Both the position numbers and the translations under genes were made by a program. From positions 1 to 5,043 of the forward strand of contig NMQN01000845.1 in NCBI GenBank assembly GCA_003575245.1: a stretch of 5,043 nt of DNA, in the 5' to 3' direction. Shown here in pieces: positions 4,209 to 5,043 of the stretch (its first letter is position 1; each line of letters opens with the position of its first letter). The DNA comes from Candidatus Atribacteria bacterium 1244-E10-H5-B2. GTDB taxonomy: Bacteria; Atribacterota; JS1; SB-45; 34-128. The notes under the pieces were generated by a model, which made no database searches, had not been told where the DNA came from, and saw only the letters and a program-made list of their open reading frames with translations.

Positions 4209-5043
4209 ATGCAAAAAGAAAGACAAAATAAGCAGAATAAAGCGGAGGAAGAAAAAAAAGAAGGCTACATCATTGTCACTAACTACTTCTTAAAGAAATG
4301 GGTCAAGGTATTAGGGGTAGGTCCTGTGGTACTCTATGAGGAACTGCTTGCTTACTGCCATAAAGGAAAGTATATCGCCTGGCCTACCATTAACTCTCTG
4401 TGTCAGCAGATGGGTATTGCTAAAACTACCTTACTCAGATACCAGGATACCCTGATTAGGCTTGGTCTGATTAAAAATATAACCAGGGGTAAATCTACTA
4501 CCGGTCATTATAGAAATAATATCTACCAGATTACCCCTCTTGAAGAGCTCTCAGAGCCTCCGGATCAGGACAATATAATAGAATTCCTTGGTAGCAAAAT
4601 GAAACCTGATAGGTATCAAAATGATACCTCTATTGGTAGCAATATGATACTTTCTTTGGTATCAAAACGATACCCTAACAATACCAATCTTAACAGTACC
4701 AAGGCAACAACAACAAATAGGGAAAAAGATGCTGTTGCTGCTGCCGATTTTAAAAAATTAAAAGAGGAAGGAGAAGAAAGAATGAGAGTAATAAGAGAAC
4801 GGATGGTTGAATTAGATTTTAAGGAGGAATTTATTGAGAAGATATTAAAAAGATATTCGACCAAGAAGATTGATGAAAAATTAGATTTACTGTTGGAGAG
4901 GAAAAACATCCAAAGCCCTGCCGGCTGGTTGAGAGCTGCCCTGAAGAATGATTTTCAGGACCGGGAACAAGAAAGATATGATGAAGAACCTGTAGAACAG
5001 GTATCTCGACAAACTCCCCTCCCCCAGCTTAATTCCCCGCCCT
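4209..5043 (+). CDS. Winged-helix replication initiator-like protein (partial, runs off right edge)
   Basis: The frame is open from ATG 4209 for 278 codons to the window edge without a stop, so the C-terminus is missing. After a charged N-terminal tail (1-18), residues 19-110 form a winged-helix domain. It has a GKYIAWPTINSLCQQMGI helix, a recognition helix around AKTTLLRYQDTLIRLGLI (71-88) and a wing ending in RNNIYQIT. This resembles HTH_36 or RepA_N/phage replisome-organiser initiators. Residues 128-156 are encoded by an array of four iterons. A Thr/Ala-rich linker (164-180) leads to a helical C-terminal domain (about 181-250) ending in the KNIQSPAGWLRAALKND motif, a pattern I recall from the C-terminal domains of plasmid and phage replication proteins. 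Its likely role is binding the iterons in its own gene and starting replication of a plasmid, phage or integrative element. A transcription factor role is less likely given the iterons. No gene name is assigned because no family member is recognised precisely. Confidence 0.82.
   Translation, partial: MQKERQNKQNKAEEEKKEGYIIVTNYFLKKWVKVLGVGPVVLYEELLAYCHKGKYIAWPTINSLCQQMGIAKTTLLRYQDTLIRLGLIKNITRGKSTTGHYRNNIYQITPLEELSEPPDQDNIIEFLGSKMKPDRYQNDTSIGSNMILSLVSKRYPNNTNLNSTKATTTNREKDAVAAADFKKLKEEGEERMRVIRERMVELDFKEEFIEKILKRYSTKKIDEKLDLLLERKNIQSPAGWLRAALKNDFQDREQERYDEEPVEQVSRQTPLPQLNSPP
4590..4674 (+). repeat. Four 17-bp iterons inside the initiator gene: candidate replication origin
   Basis: The units are GGTAGCAAAATGAAACC (4590-4606), GGTATCAAAATGATACC (4612-4628), GGTAGCAATATGATACT (4635-4651) and GGTATCAAAACGATACC (4658-4674). 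Their start-to-start spacing is 22, 23 and 23 bp, about two helical turns. Units 2 and 4 are dyads with GGTATC and GATACC arms around a 5-base centre; units 1 and 3 carry one or both arms degenerate. The codon phase differs: units 1 and 3 start at codon position 1, unit 2 at position 2 and unit 4 at position 3. Identical DNA therefore encodes different peptides (GSKMKP, RYQNDT, GSNMIL, VSKRY). I did not notice a good DnaA box nearby. Confidence 0.85.
4703..4745 (+). repeat. Imperfect inverted repeat just downstream of the iterons
   Basis: GGCAACAACAACA (4703-4715) can pair with TGTTGCTGCTGCC (4733-4745) at 11 of 13 positions, with a 17-base loop. It encodes the ends of the Thr-rich and Ala-rich linker of the initiator-like protein. 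The hairpin may be a by-product of ACA and GCT codon runs. Its place 28 bp after the last iteron also makes it a possible structural part of the origin. Confidence 0.35.

Noticed and set aside
4590..4674. CRISPR array reading of the regularly spaced repeats
   Set aside because: The units are 17 bp with 5-6 bp gaps, far too short for CRISPR spacers, and they lie inside a coding gene. Iterons fit much better.
4616..4909. Minus-strand open frame of 97 codons
   Set aside because: It is antisense to the initiator gene, has a low-complexity Ser/Leu-rich translation and overlaps the iterons. The sense frame has a strong ribosome binding site and clear domain motifs.

Overview
The window is AT-rich DNA that looks like it comes from an anaerobic bacterium with many short dispersed repeats. 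Low-GC candidate phyla such as Atribacterota or Omnitrophota are possible hosts, but that is an impression from repeat types and codon use, not something the sequence proves. There are two real genes, both on the + strand, and no rRNA, tRNA, CRISPR array or transposase gene. Some features suggest a mobile or plasmid/phage-like replicon, or its integrated form.

Positions 1-839 are non-coding or decayed. They hold a REP-like GGGGACGGTTCTTTGTCAC element, a short minus-strand open segment that reads like the C-terminal end of a lost gene (244-465), two adjacent dispersed palindromic repeats (475-513 and 519-552), a good sigma70-type promoter (581-608) and a long AT-rich leader.

Positions 840-3890 encode a 1016-residue superfamily 2, Ski2/Hel308-like helicase. 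It carries an unusual C-terminal OmpR/PhoB-type winged-helix DNA-binding domain in place of a normal end. The gene contains two dispersed DNA repeats read in frame. One is a 28-bp palindromic-type repeat (core 998-1025) between the Q motif and Walker A, of the same class and spacing as the intergenic copy upstream. The other is a 7-bp-period A/C repeat in the linker before the winged helix. Motif VI ends in Ile where the family has Arg. A strong intrinsic terminator (3967-4004) closes the unit.

Positions 4005-4208 are a repeat-rich regulatory gap with an 11-bp tandem repeat and a 14-bp tandem repeat. It leads to a strong ribosome binding site and a second gene (4209 to beyond the right edge). 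This gene encodes a winged-helix replication-initiator-like protein. Inside its coding sequence are four 17-bp iterons at 22-23 bp spacing (4590-4674), each a full or degenerate GGTATC/GATACC dyad. They are translated in all three reading frames, so DNA rather than protein is being conserved. This is the signature of a replication origin embedded in its own initiator gene.

The terminator and the gap argue for separate transcription of the two genes. The most interesting reading is a replicon whose initiator/origin module sits beside a helicase-transcription-factor fusion, which could be cargo, a defence protein or a replication accessory. The sequence alone does not decide between these.
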